From Enterovibrio sp. JCM 19048 (GTDB taxonomy: Bacteria > Pseudomonadota > Gammaproteobacteria > Enterobacterales > Vibrionaceae): DNA of 64,000 nucleotides. Below are positions 1 through 10,365 of the stretch, piece by piece. The notes below the pieces were generated by a model that worked only from the letters and a program-made list of their open reading frames with translations, was not told the origin of the DNA and did not search any database. Location of the stretch: contig BAXE01000008.1 of NCBI GenBank assembly GCA_001310415.1, positions 62,001 to 126,000 of the forward strand, in the 5' to 3' direction. Made by a program: the position numbers and the translations under genes. Position 1 is the first letter of the stretch, and each line of letters begins with the position of its first letter.

Positions 1-225
1 CACCGCGCAGAGCTGGGTGCGAAGCAAAACCGTCTGAGCCACGCGATTGCGAACCTGGACAACATCAACGAAAACGTGAGCGCGTCTAACAGCCGTATCC
101 GTGACGTTGACTTCGCGAAAGAAACTACACAGTTCACCAAATCTCAGATCCTGCAGCAGTCTGGTACGTCTATACTTGCACAAGCGAAGCAAGCACCGTC
201 AGCTGCACTGAGCCTGTTAGGCTAA
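1..225 (+). CDS. Flagellin, C-terminal fragment (cut by window start)
   Basis: The reading frame is open from base 1 to the TAA at 223-225 and encodes the last 74 residues of a polar flagellin. The D0/D1 C-terminal helix signature is plain: [15 protein letters not shown], then [20 protein letters not shown], then the terminal ALSLLG. This part forms the coiled-coil core of the filament and is the part bound by FliS. Vibrionaceae often carry several flagellin genes here, so the exact paralogue (flaA, flaC and so on) cannot be named. The flaG-fliD-flaI-fliS genes follow directly, as in other vibrios. No frameshift is visible in the part present. Confidence 0.95.
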   Translation, partial: HRAELGAKQNRLSHAIANLDNINENVSASNSRIRDVDFAKETTQFTKSQILQQSGTSILAQAKQAPSAALSLLG

Positions 226-243
226 TAGATAGTAGCCATTACT

Positions 244-268
244 GACGGTGAGCTTGCCACTCACCGTC
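244..268 (+). terminator. Hairpin downstream of the flagellin gene
   Basis: A perfect 9-bp stem (GACGGTGAG paired with CTCACCGTC) with a 7-nt loop begins 18 bases after the flagellin stop. It lacks the usual run of T, so it may be a weak terminator, an attenuator or an mRNA 3'-end stabiliser that sets the high flagellin level apart from flaG. Confidence 0.55.
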
Positions 269-293
269 AATAGCTAACAGGAGGTGAACTACG

Positions 294-715
294 ATGGACA
301 TATCATCCGTTTCGACGTCATCCCTGTCTCATGTGACTCCACAGTCAGGCACGAAAGTTGCTAGCAGTAAACAATCTGTGGAGGGGACCCAACCCAACAT
401 CACGAACCAGCAGAAGATGGCTGAGAGTGTTGAAAAGCTGTCACAGCGTCGTGTTGAACAGCTAACCGCCTTGAAGATACCCGCAAGCTGCAACAGGATC
501 AGCTGGAAATGCTGGTAGAGCGACTGGATGAGTTTGTGTCTACCTTTAACAAAGGCTTGGCGTTCCGACTTGATGAGGATACTGGAAGAAGCGTTATCAC
601 TGTTTACGAAATGAGTAGCGGTGACATCATTCGCCAAATCCCTGAAAAAGAAATGCTTGAGCTGGCACAGCAACTGTCCCTTCATGCGAGGGGGCTGGTT
701 GCAGAAAAGGTATAA
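294..715 (+). CDS. flaG: Flagellar protein FlaG (one apparent frameshift)
   Basis: FlaG is a small protein that limits polar filament length in related bacteria. The start ATG at 294 follows a strong AGGAGG at 279-284. The N-terminal half (polar, Ser/Thr/Gln-rich) reads to about base 470, where one G appears to be missing (TTGAAG for TTGGAAG). From there the next frame carries the conserved FlaG part: LVERLDEFVSTFNKGLAFR, DEDTGRSVITVYE and the IIRQIPEKEML motif. Restored length is 140 residues, normal for the family. It lies between the flagellin gene and fliD, the usual Vibrio position. The C-terminal half is certain; the frame break is probably a sequencing error. Confidence 0.9.
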
Positions 716-730
716 ATGAGGTGAGTTAAA

Positions 731-2097
731 ATGGGTTTAAGCGCGACCGGCCTTGGCAGTGGAATGGACATCAGTTCCATGGTCAACAAAATTGTTGAGG
801 CAGAGCGTGCGCCCAAACAAGAGCGTATCGTCAAGGGCTTAAACGATGTTGAAACTAACATCAGCGCTTACGGTAGACTCAAAACTTCCCTCGATACGAT
901 GAAAGATATGATGTATGACTTTCGTCGTAACAACACCTTCGCGGCGCGGAGTTCAGTTTCGGATAACCCTGAAACTGTCTCCGCCTCCGCTGACCACCAA
1001 GCCGTAACCGGCGTCTATTCCATCGATGTTCAGCAACTCGCCCAATCCCATAAACTGGTTTCTGACGGCCTCAACCCGAAAGCGAAATTTGGTGAAGGAC
1101 AACTGGTTTTAAGCCTGGGTGGACGCAGTGCGACCATTGATATTGAACAAAGCAAAAGTTCTCTGCTGGATATTGTCCGCACCATTAACAGCCATCCTTC
1201 CAATCCAGGCATAAAAGCTTCTGTCATCAATGACGACAGTGGCGCGCGCTTGATTCTGGGCGGGGACAAAACCGGCAAAGGCAACCAAATTTCTGTCGCG
1301 GTAAACGCGCCGCTCACCAGCCCGCTAATGGCAATGGAATACAAACCGGGCGCAGAAATGAACGCCATGAATGAAATGCAGTCAGCAAAAGATGCGCGCA
1401 TTGTCATTGATGGACTTGCCACGGTTTCCAGCGGCACCAATACCTTCTCCGACGCGATTCGTGGCGTCGAGATTTCGGTATCCCAGCTCACCAAGGCAGA
1501 AGATGGTCCGGTGACCGTGACCGTCGATGAAGACCGCGACAAAGTCAAAGCGTCGCTGGAAGAGTTCGTGGATGCCTACAACGCTTTCTACCAAGTCACC
1601 AAAGCGTTGGCAAAATACGACCCGGAAACCCAACAGGGCGGCCCGTTGGTCGGCGACAGTGTCATCCGCTCCGCGGTGAGCCAGATGCGCTCCCTGTTTT
1701 CAACCCCGATTGAAGCGCGCCGGATTCACTTAAAACCCTTAGCGAGCTGGGGATTGCGACCACAATGGATGGGCGGCTGGAAATCAACTACAGCATGCTC
1801 GACAAGCAATTGACGCAAAACTTTTCTGCGTTGGAAGGCTTCTTTGGTGACAACGACGGTTTTGCGCGTAAGGTTGAAGAAACTGTCAAAGATTTTACCG
1901 GGATAGGCGGGGCAATCCGTAACCGTGAGTCTACCTTGGGTGATCGCCGCATGCGCCTTGAAGATGAGCAGACAAAACTGGATCGCCGTATGGAAGATCT
2001 GGAAAACCGCACCTTGCGGCAGTTTTCTGCCATGGATAACGCCATGGGCGAAATGCAGTCTCAATTGGCTGCTATGCAAAACATTATGCCGGCGTAG
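731..2097 (+). CDS. fliD: Flagellar hook-associated protein 2, filament cap FliD (one apparent frameshift)
   Basis: FliD caps the growing filament and drives flagellin folding outside the cell. The N-terminus (GLSATGLGSGMDISSMVNKI) is the classic FliD start, preceded by GAGGTGAG. The frame runs to about base 1714, where one G seems lost in GAAGGCGCG; the following frame gives the C-terminal domain (LGIATTMDGRLEINYSMLD up to AMQNIMPA). Restored length is 455 residues, as in vibrios. The gene sits 15 bases after flaG and 12 before the flaI chaperone gene, so the three are probably one transcript. The protein is exported by the flagellar type III apparatus and has no signal peptide. Confidence 0.95.
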
Positions 2098-2109
2098 GAG
2101 TGATCTAAG

Positions 2110-2403
2110 ATGGATTCGCTTCTCGCCCAGCTAGATCAGATTGATAGCGATCTTATGACGCTACTCAGTCAAGAGGTGGTCAATTCAGATGAAATGGCAC
2201 ACTTATTGAATGAAAGAAAGGATTGTCTGGTACAGATCACGACATTGCCGGTAGCGCCGGAAAAAAATGCATGGACGAGCGCAGTCGCTCGCACCGAGCA
2301 GATACTCAATCTGATAAAAGCGCGTCGTGATGGTGCTGCCGCCCATGCCAGTCGATACATTAAAGGGCGTAAGTCAGTACAAATTTACAAAAAATTCGAG
2401 TAG
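2110..2403 (+). CDS. flaI: FlaI/FliT-like flagellar chaperone
   Basis: Intact 97-residue, mostly helical cytoplasmic protein encoded between fliD and fliS. TAGGAG at 2095-2100 overlaps the fliD stop and serves as ribosome site. Size, position and the helical pattern (LLAQLDQIDSDLMTLLSQEV; MAHLLNERKDCL) match the Vibrio FlaI protein, which occupies the slot of enterobacterial FliT, the FliD export chaperone. Sequence similarity to FliT itself is low by eye, so the chaperone role is inferred from position and shape. The stop codon TAG is followed immediately by the fliS leader. Confidence 0.75.
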   Translation: MDSLLAQLDQIDSDLMTLLSQEVVNSDEMAHLLNERKDCLVQITTLPVAPEKNAWTSAVARTEQILNLIKARRDGAAAHASRYIKGRKSVQIYKKFE

Positions 2404-2415
2404 GTGAGGATAGTT

Positions 2416-2820
2416 ATGAGAGGGTCACTTCAGGCCTACAAAAAAGTATCAATTGACAGTCAGCTGAGCGCGGCATCACCACACAAGGTGATTCAAATGC
2501 TGATGGCAGGTGCAATTGAACGACTTATTCAGGGAAAAGCAGCCATGCTTCAGGGCGATATTCCTATGAAAGGGGAACGTCTGGGTAAAGCGCTGGACAT
2601 CATTATCAGTCTGCGTAGCTGTCTTTCAATGGATGATGGTGGTGAAATTGCCTCCAATCTGGATGCACTTTACGACTTCATGATCCGTCAAATTTCTGAA
2701 GCGAACAGAGACAATCTGGATGCACCTATCGATGACGTGATTGATATTTTGCGCGAAATTAAGTCAGCTTGGGATCAAATACCGGCTGAGTATCACAATA
2801 TCACTGCTGCAGACGCCTAA
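2416..2820 (+). CDS. fliS: Flagellin export chaperone FliS
   Basis: FliS binds the C-terminal helix of flagellin in the cytoplasm and delivers it to the export gate. The 134-residue protein starts MRGSLQAYKKVSIDSQLSAA, the standard Vibrio form; a GTG 12 bases upstream (2404) is in frame, but the GGTGAGG there is better read as the ribosome site of the ATG at 2416. The central motif SPHKVIQMLMAGAIERLIQGK is typical. It is the last gene before flrA, separated from it by 171 bases that must hold the flrA promoter. Intact, normal length. Confidence 0.95.
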   Translation: MRGSLQAYKKVSIDSQLSAASPHKVIQMLMAGAIERLIQGKAAMLQGDIPMKGERLGKALDIIISLRSCLSMDDGGEIASNLDALYDFMIRQISEANRDNLDAPIDDVIDILREIKSAWDQIPAEYHNITAADA

Positions 2821-2991
2821 AACCCGTCACTTTCACTACAATCTAATCTGTCTTGGCACTGGAGTCACAGCTTTATTGTGTCTTCGGTTGCCTTATGTCC
2901 ACCAATAAATACAATAGCTGGATTATTTTGTCACAGACGCTATTATTTGCGCCGGTGACGCAGATGGTTTCGGGGCAGATATATCTCACAC

Positions 2992-4460
2992 ATGCAAGGT
3001 TTAACGAAAATTCTTGTTATCGAGGATGATGAAAAATTTCGTCACGATTTAGGCGTTATCTTGGAGTTTATTGGTGAGCAATACCTGCTATGTTCAACCA
3101 CTGAGCTGAATGATACGCACTGGAAGCAGGCCGAGGGTGCCTGTTACTTGGGTAACATTCATACACCCCAGCGTTTATCTCAGGTTATCGATAACCTAAC
3201 AATTAATAATCATATTCCGGTTATTGCACTCGCCAAACATAAAGCAGAGCTTGCAGGCTTGCCTAATTTTGTCGGTGAACTGGAATTGCCGTTAAATTAC
3301 CCACAACTGTCAGATGCATTGCGTCACTGTCAGGAGTTCTCGGGTAAACGCGCATTTAATATCCCACAACTTAGCCGAAAAATACGCTATTTCGCAGCAT
3401 GGTTGGCAGAAGTGAAGCCATTGCTGATGTCCGTCATCTGATAGAGCAGGTTGCAGGCACCGAAGCCAGCGTTCTGATTCTGGGTGAATCGGGTACGGGT
3501 AAAGAAGTGGTGGCGCGTAATATTCATTATCATTCATTGCGTGGCAAAGGACCGTTTGTTCCGGTCAATTGCGGCGCTATCCCACCCGAATTGTTGGAAA
3601 GTGAGCTGTTTGGCCACGAAAAAGGCGCGTTTACCGGTGCGATTTCTGCACGTAAAGGGCGTTTTGAGTTGGCTGAAGGTGGCACACTTTTCTTAGATGA
3701 AATCGGTGACATGCCGCAACCGATGCAGGTAAAACTGCTGCGTGTGCTTCAAGAGCGCTGTTTCGAGCGTGTGGGTGGTAACAAAACCATTCAGGCCAAT
3801 GTGCGTGTGGTTGCTGCAACGCACCGTAACCTGGATACCATGATTGAAGAAGGCTCATTCCGTGAAGACCTTTTCTATCGCCTGAATGTGTTCCCAATTG
3901 AAATGCCAGCACTGCGTGAACGTATCGAAGATACGCCACTGTTGATCCAGGAACTGATGGCGCGTTTGGAAGCGGAAGGGGCGAGTCCTGTCCACTTGAC
4001 GCCACGCGCAATTGCATCGTTGATGGAACACGACTGGCCGGGTAACGTCCGTGAACTGGCGAACCTGATTGAACGCATGGTCATCCTTTATCCGGGTCAG
4101 ATGGTTGATGTTAACCGCCTGCCGAAAAAGTACCGATACAGTGACATTCCTGAATTCCAGCCGGAAGCCATGCCGGTAGAAGACTGTGAACTGATGGAGC
4201 GCGAAGCGCTGCATGCGGTCTTCTCTATGGATGATGAAGATATGCCGGGCTTTTCCAACAGTACTGCGCCATCCGGTCTTCCACCTGAGGGTGTTGATCT
4301 GAAAGCGATGCTGGCCGATCTTGAAGTGGATATGATTCGCCAGGCACTGGAAGCGCAAATGGGTATCGTTGCCCGCGCTGCAGACATGCTGGGTATGCGT
4401 CGTACCACCTTGGTCGAAAAAATGCGTAAGTACGGCTTAAACAAAGAAGGCATTGTTTAA
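2992..4460 (+). CDS. flrA: Flagellar master regulator FlrA, sigma-54 activator (one apparent frameshift)
   Basis: FlrA is the top regulator of the Vibrio polar flagellar cascade and activates sigma-54 promoters of class II genes. The N-terminal part is a degenerate receiver-like domain (about residues 1-125, [15 protein letters not shown]). Next come an AAA+ domain with Walker A GESGTGKE, the sigma-54 contact loop GAFTGA and Walker [12 protein letters not shown], and a Fis-type helix-turn-helix at the end ([22 protein letters not shown]). One A is missing from the A-run at about 3378-3382, which shifts the frame; restored length is 489 residues, normal. The gene stands alone between two intergenic regions, with a terminator behind it, as expected for an independently transcribed master gene. 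Confidence 0.95.
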
Positions 4461-4486
4461 CAATTCAGCCGCCTTTGGTGAAAAAG

Positions 4487-4521
4487 AAAGCGAAGTCAAA
4501 AAAATGACTTCGCTTTTTTAT
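4487..4521 (+). terminator. Rho-independent terminator of flrA
   Basis: A 12-bp perfect stem (AAAGCGAAGTCA paired with TGACTTCGCTTT), a 6-A loop and a following T-run, 26 bases after the flrA stop. It separates flrA from the flrBC transcript. Confidence 0.9.
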
Positions 4522-4562
4522 TTGTTTTGAGCCTAACTTACTGAAATACATCTATTAATAAT

Positions 4563-4577
4563 TGGCACATTATCTGC
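4563..4577 (+). promoter_or_regulatory. Sigma-54-type promoter of flrBC
   Basis: TGGCAC-N5-CTGC: the -24 GG and -12 GC pairs are 12 bases apart, as required for sigma-54. It lies about 50 bases upstream of flrB, and flrBC is a class II FlrA/sigma-54 operon in Vibrio. Confidence 0.75.
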
Positions 4578-4623
4578 TTAACCCCCGTTTAGCGTCAGAA
4601 AATCAGAGCTGAATAGTGGCATT

Positions 4624-5672
4624 ATGGAAGCCAATAACTCGCCACTCGGAACCGTCGACCAACAGGTTCTTCGATACAAACAGGTACTGGATGTTATGCC
4701 AGCGGGCGTCATCCTGCTCGACCCATTTGGTCGTGTGGCAGAGGCGAACCCCGAAGCCCACCGCTTACTTGGTGCGCCACTGGAAAACGAGCGCTGGGTG
4801 GATGTGATTAACCGCGCTTTTGCTCCCCGCGATGATGATGGCCACGAAGTCTCACTGCGAGATGGACGCCGGGTAAAACTGGCCATTTCCGCGTCAGATT
4901 CCGGCCAGCTCATCCTTATCACTGACATGACAGAAACCCGCTTGCTGCAGTCACGGGTCAGCGATCTGCAGAGGCTGTCGTCACTCGGGAAAATGGTGGC
5001 ATCTCTCGCTCACCAGGTGAGAACCCCGCTGTCGAGTGCCTTGCTTTATGCCGCCAACCTAGGTGCCCCCAACCTTAATGAACCGACGCGCAAGCGTTCC
5101 AGGTCAAGCTGGTCGACAGGCTGCACGATCTGGAAAAGCAGGTGAACGACATGCTGCTGTTTGCCAAAGGTGGCGATAACAAAGTGGTGAACACCTTTAC
5201 GCTTGAGCACCTGCTCAACGAGTTTGAGCCTATGGTGGAAGCGCTGGTAAGCAGTCAGCAGGTAGATTTTGAAATCAACTGTGATGATGAATCCCACTCA
5301 CTGCTGGGTAACGTCAATGCGCTCGCCAGTGCCCTGTCCAACCTGGTGATAAATGCCATTCAGGTTGCTGGTAAAGGCTGCAAAGTGGTGGTGGATGCAC
5401 GAGAAATCCAGGGCAAGTTGTTCCTGTCAGTGGCGGACAACGGGCCGGGCATCGCCCCTGAGTTGCAAAGCAAGATTCTGGAACCCTTTTTTACCACCCG
5501 ACAGCAAGGTACCGGACTGGGGCTCGCTGTCGTTCAAATGGTCTGCCATGCGCATAAAGGCAGGCTGACACTGCAATCACAACCGGGCCAAGGCGCCTGT
5601 TTTACGCTCTGCCTACCGCTGGCAGAACACTGCGATAACGCGCAGGTAGAGGTATCAGGAGAAGCACAATGA
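4624..5672 (+). CDS. flrB: Flagellar sensor histidine kinase FlrB (one apparent frameshift)
   Basis: FlrB is a soluble, cytoplasmic histidine kinase that phosphorylates FlrC. It has a PAS-like N-terminal part (ILLDPFGRVAEANPEAHRLLG), a dimerisation/phospho-acceptor helix with LAHQVRTPLSS (His at about residue 130) and an ATPase domain with NLVINAIQ, DNGPGI and GTGLGLAVV. No membrane segment is seen, as in other FlrB proteins. One T is missing in CGTTTCCAG near 5098; from 5142 the next frame continues. Restored length is 349 residues. Its stop overlaps the flrC start (ATGA at 5669-5672), so the two are translationally coupled. Confidence 0.95.
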
Positions 5673-7071
5673 ATCAGAGCAAAGTACTTATCGTTGAAGA
5701 TGACGAAGGTTTGCGTGAAGCCTTGGTCGATACGCTAGCCCTGGCGGGATACCGCTGGCTGGAAGCAGACAGTGCAGAACAAGCCCTGCTGCTGCTGAAA
5801 AGTGAATCGGTCGATATCGTAGTCTCTGATGTTCAGATGGCGGGGATGGATGGCCTTGGGCTGCTCCGTAACCTCAAGCTGAACTACCCGAACCTGCCGG
5901 TGTTGCTGATGACAGCGTATGCAAACATCCAGGACGCTGTGGCCGCGATGAAAGAAGGTGCCATCGATTACATGGCAAAGCCCTTTGCGCCGGAAGTGCT
6001 GCTCAATATGGTCAGCCGGTATGCGCCAGTAAAAGCGGACACCAACGACGCTGTGGTTGCTGACCCGAAAAGTCAGGCGCTGATTGCACTAGCAGATAAA
6101 GTGGCGAAGACAGATGCCAACGTCATGATCCTGGGTCCAAGCGGTTCGGGTAAAGAAGTCATGGCGCGCCATATACACCGAAATTCCAACCGTGCAGAAG
6201 GCCCGTTTGTGGCAATCAACTGTGCGGCTATTCCTGAAAACATGCTGGAAGCAACCCTGTTCGGTTACGAAAAAGGGGCGTTTACCGGAGCTGTACAGGC
6301 GTGCCCGGGTAAATTCGAACAGGCACAGGGCGGTACCATTTTGCTTGATGAAATCAGTGAGATGGATTTGTCGCTACAGGCCAAACTGTTGCGCGTATTG
6401 CAAGAGCGCGAAGTGGAACGTTTGGGCAGCCGCAAGAGCATCAAACTTGATGTGCGCGTGCTGGCGACCAGTAACCGTGACCTTCGCCAATATGTCGAAG
6501 AAGGCAACTTCCGCGAAGACCTTTACTACCGCCTGAATGTATTCCCAATCGCCTGGCTGCCCCTTTGCGAGCGTCCGGGAGACATCGTGCCGCTGGCCCA
6601 GCACCTTTTACAACGCCACTGCTGCAAGCTGGGACAGGCCGTACCGCAACTGACAGAAACTGCGGCTGAAAAACTGCTGCAGTATCGCTGGCCGGGGAAC
6701 GTGCGCGAGCTGGACAACGTTATGCAACGTGCTCTGATCCTTTGCCAGCAACAGATTATCGATGCCGGTGACATCCTTCTTGAAGGTGTCGACTGGCTGG
6801 ATGCCGGCAGTCTGCAGTCGCTGGTGGCGGGCAGTGAAATTGCGCGTCCGGTGATTGAGCCGCAGGCGATGGTTTCAAGGCAGCCGGTTCCTTGCGCAAC
6901 AGACAGTCTGGGTAGTGAACTTCGCGATCAGGAATTCGCCATTATTCTCGACACTATCCGTGCCTGTGAAGGTCGCCGGAAAGAAGTGGCAGAGCGTCTT
7001 GGCATCAGCCGCGCACCCTTCGCTACAAATTGGCGAAAATGCGTGATGCCGGGATCGACATTCCGCAGTGA
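5669..7071 (+). CDS. flrC: Flagellar sigma-54 response regulator FlrC (one apparent frameshift near the end)
   Basis: FlrC activates class III flagellar genes with sigma-54. An intact receiver domain (ILIVEDDEGLREAL type, phospho-acceptor D54 in VVSDVQMAGMDG) is followed by an AAA+ domain with Walker A GPSGSGKE, GAFTGA and Walker B TILLDEISEMD, and a Fis helix-turn-helix. One C is lost in AGCCCGCGC near 7008; read in the next frame, the end becomes ISPRTLRYKLAKMRDAG and stops at 7069-7071. Without the correction the frame runs on to 7093 with a non-homologous tail. Restored length is 467 residues. The Walker A reads GPSGSGKE where FlrA has GESGTGKE. Confidence 0.95.
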
Positions 7072-7108
7072 AGCGATGCTAATTATTGAGTGACTACGTT
7101 ATAATGGC

Positions 7109-7123
7109 TGGCTTGATAATTGC
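7109..7123 (+). promoter_or_regulatory. Sigma-54-type promoter of the fliE operon
   Basis: TGGCTT-N5-TTGC followed by AT; GG and GC are spaced 12 bases apart. It lies 75 bases before fliE and fits the class II/III status of fliEFGHIJ in vibrios. Confidence 0.85.
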
Positions 7124-7197
7124 ATAAATAGTAATCAACGCACCCGGAACATCAGTAAACACGGGAATTGCCAAAGTTTTGACAGCGAGGATGACCC

Positions 7198-7509
7198 ATG
7201 AAAATTAACCCGATGCAGCATGAAATGCAGACCATGGCATTGGAAGCTCAGAACACAACCCGAGCAGCAACTGGTCAACAAGTGTCTCAAGACTTCAGCG
7301 AATTGCTGACTTCGGCAATCAACCATGTAAACGGGCTGCAAAATGCTTCCAGCGATCTCGCGACCCGTTTTGATCAGGGTGACCGCTCCGTCAGCCTGTC
7401 TGACGTGATGATTGCGCGCAACAAGTCCAGCGTGGCGTTTGAAGCAACGGTTCAAACCCGCAACAAGCTGGTTGAAGCATACAAAGAACTGATGAACATG
7501 CCTGTTTAA
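7198..7509 (+). CDS. fliE: Flagellar hook-basal body protein FliE
   Basis: FliE links the MS ring to the proximal rod and is the first rod-type export substrate. The intact 103-residue protein has the family pattern: a polar N-terminus, then FSELLTSAINHVNGLQ and the conserved C-terminal helix VMIARNKSSVAFEATVQTRNKLVEAYKELMNM. GAGGATG at 7188-7194 supplies the ribosome site. It heads the fliEFGHIJ operon behind a clear sigma-54-type promoter, and fliF begins 15 bases after it. Confidence 0.97.
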   Translation: MKINPMQHEMQTMALEAQNTTRAATGQQVSQDFSELLTSAINHVNGLQNASSDLATRFDQGDRSVSLSDVMIARNKSSVAFEATVQTRNKLVEAYKELMNMPV

Positions 7510-7524
7510 TGTAGGACGTGACCC

Positions 7525-9284
7525 GTGGCGCAAGATAACGACAACACACAACTGGCAGTATCGGAAGGGGCGGCAGCACTGCCAGCCACTACCGATGGCG
7601 GTTCTTCATTTTCTGATCCGGATATGACAGAACGCGATGTAACGCCGACCGGCCCGCTCGGTGGTGTGGATATCGCCCGTCAGGTCATCCTTGTTGCAGC
7701 CATTGCCATTTGTATCTCCCTTATTGCGCTGCTCTTTATCTGGGTTCAGGAACCTGAAATGCGTCCGCTCGGCACCTACGAGACGGAAGAGCTGATCCCG
7801 GTACTTGACCACCTCGACCAACAGAAAATCGAATATACCCTGGAAGGCAACACCATCCGTGTGCCGGTTAAAGAGTATTCGACGATCAAGCTTAACCTCA
7901 GCCGCGCTGGACTGAACTCCGCCAGTGAAGAGGGTGATGATATCCTGATGCAGGATATGGGCTTTGGTGTTTCCCAGCAGCTGGAGCGCGAGCGTCTTAA
8001 ACTTAGCCGAGAGCGTCAGTTGGCTGCGGCCATTGAGAAAATTCGCGCTGTCAGCAAAGCACGTGTGCTGCTGGCGATGCCAAAACAGAGTGTGTTCGTT
8101 CGCCACAACCAGGAAGCGTCTGCCACTGTTTTCCTGACCGTCCGCGGAAATACACAACTGGGACAGGAAGAAGTTGATTCAATTGTCGACATGGTCGCTT
8201 CTGCGGTGCCTAGCCTGAAACCTTCCCGCGTGACCGTGACTGACCAGCATGGCCGTTTGTTAAGCTCCGGCAGTCAGGATCCGATGGCGTCACAACGCCG
8301 CAAAGAATACGAACTTGAGCGTAAGCAGGAAGAAACCCTGCGTGAGAAAATTGACGCTATCCTGATCCCGGTGCTGGGTCTGGGCAACTATACCTCGCAA
8401 GTGGATGTCACCATGGATTTCAGCGCAGTGGAAGAGACCCGCAAGCGCTTTGACCCTGCAACGTCTTCCACCCGCAGTGAATTTACCCGCGAGAATTACA
8501 ACAACACGGATTACGTTGCCGGTGTGCCGGGAGCGTTGAGCAACCAGCCTCCGGTGGATTCCTCCATCCCGCAGGATGTGCAGGATCTGAAAAACGGTGG
8601 CTTGGGTGACAAAGGCTCCCTGAGCCGTGAAGCGACGCGAAACTACGAACTGGACACCACCATCAGCCACCGCCGTGCCCAGACTGGCACCGTGGCGCGC
8701 CAGACCGTATCGGTAGCTGTTAACTACATTGAATCCACCAACTCGGAAAGTGGCGAAGTCGTCCGCACCGCAGTGGGTGAGGCTGAGCTTGAGAAAATCC
8801 GCCGCCTCTTGATTGGTGGTGTGGGCTACTCAGAAATGCGCGGTGACATTCTGGAAGTCATTTCTGTGCCGTTTGCAGTGCCGGAAGTCGAATCCATTGG
8901 TGACATTCCTATTTGGGAACATGAGAACTTCAACGACTGGGTCCGTTGGCTCGGTGCGTCGCTGGTCATCATTGTGGTGGTGCTGGTATTGATTCGCCCT
9001 GCGATGTCCAAACTGATCAATCCGCACAAAGAAGAAGATTCTCTGCTTGGTCCGAATGGCGAAATGTTGGGCCCGATGGCCTGCCACTAAGCCCGGACGA
9101 CGACATTGGCCTGATTGGTGCCGATCTGGATGGTTCGCACAGCTTCGGTATGAGCTCTTCGAACCTCAACTTGCCGGATCTGCATAAAGACGAAGACCTG
9201 CTTAAAGCAGTCCGTGCACTGGTTGCCAACGAACCTGATCTTGCAGCTCAGGTAGTGAAAAGCTGGGTGAGTGATAATGCCTAA
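7525..9284 (+). CDS. fliF: MS-ring protein FliF (one apparent frameshift near the C-terminus)
   Basis: FliF forms the inner-membrane MS ring that carries the rotor and the export gate. GTG start at 7525. The first membrane segment is at about residues 53-75 (VILVAAIAICISLIALLF) and the second at about 472-495 (ASLVIIVVVLVLIRP), with the large periplasmic ring-building part between them. Near 9073 one G is lost (CCGGATGG read as CCGATGG); the next frame supplies the conserved FliG-binding tail (DLHKDEDLLKAVRALVANEP up to VVKSWVSDNA). Restored length is 586 residues. The last 8 bases overlap the fliG start. Confidence 0.96.
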
Positions 9285-10319
9285 AGAAGACGATAAGCGC
9301 CCCGCGGGCCAGGAATTTGATGTAACCCAACTGTCGGGTATCGATAAAGCGGCGATTTTGCTGCTCAGCCTGACGGAACAGGATGCGGCGAGTATTATCC
9401 GCCATCTGGAGCCGAAACAGGTTCAGAAAGTAGGTGGTGCTATGACCCAAATGCAGGACTTGAACCAGGAGAAAGTTGCGGCGGTACACCGTGCATTCCT
9501 TGAAGATATCCAGCGCTTTACCGCCATTGGCATGGGCAGTGAGGACTTTGTCCGGAACGCCCTTATTGCTGCACTCGGTGAAGACAAAGCTAACAACCTG
9601 GTTGACCAGATCCTGCTGGGCAGTGGCTCCAAAGGTCTTGATTCGCTCAAATGGATGGATCCGCGTCAGGTGGCATCCATCATTCTGAACGAGCACCCGC
9701 AGATCCAGACCATTGTCCTGTCTTACCTCGAGCCGGAACAATCTGCGGAAATCCTTACCCAGTTTGCAGAGCGCGATGCTCTTGACCTTGTTATGCGTAT
9801 CGCCAACCTTGAAGAAGTTCAGCCTGCTGCACTGAGCGAGTTGAATGAAATCATGGAGAAACAGTTCGCAGGTCAGGCTGGTGGACAGGCTGCGAAATTG
9901 GTGGCCTGAAAGCTGCTGCCGACATTATGAACTACATGGACAACGCGATGGAGTCGGCGCTGATGGAACAGATCAGTCAGAACGACGAAGAAATGGCATC
10001 GCAAATCCAGGATCTTATGTTCGTGTTCGACAACCTGTCGGACGTGGACGACCGTGGTATCCAGACCATTCTCAAAGACGTACCGCAAGAAGCACTGCTC
10101 AAGGCACTCAAGGGTGCAGAGGAAGGGCTGCGCGACAAGATTTTCCGCAACATGTCCAAACGTGCAGCGGAAATGTTGCAAGACGATCTGGATGCAATGG
10201 GACCGATTCGTGTGGCCGACGTGGAAGCAGCGCAGAAAGAAATCCTGTCTGTTGCCCGCCGTTTGGCCGATGCCGGCGAAATTATGCTGAGCAGCGGCGG
10301 TGCCGACGAGTTCCTTTAA
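9277..10319 (+). CDS. fliG: Flagellar motor switch protein FliG (one apparent frameshift)
   Basis: FliG couples the stator to the rotor and is part of the C ring. ATG at 9277 (MPKEDDKR); an in-frame GTG two codons earlier is possible. The N-terminal domain (LSGIDKAAILLLSLTEQDAA) and middle domain (LNEHPQIQTIVLSYLEPEQSAEIL) are in the first frame. One A is missing near 9895 (GCGAAAATT read as GCGAAATT), after which GGLKAAADIMNYMDNAMES and the torque-generating C-domain follow, including the charged helix EEGLRDKIFRNMSKRAAEML. Restored length is 347 residues. Key charged residues for stator contact are intact. Confidence 0.96.
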
Positions 10320-10365
10320 TTAGACAACAGCAATACATCTTCACAGAGTCAGGTAAGGTAGCAGC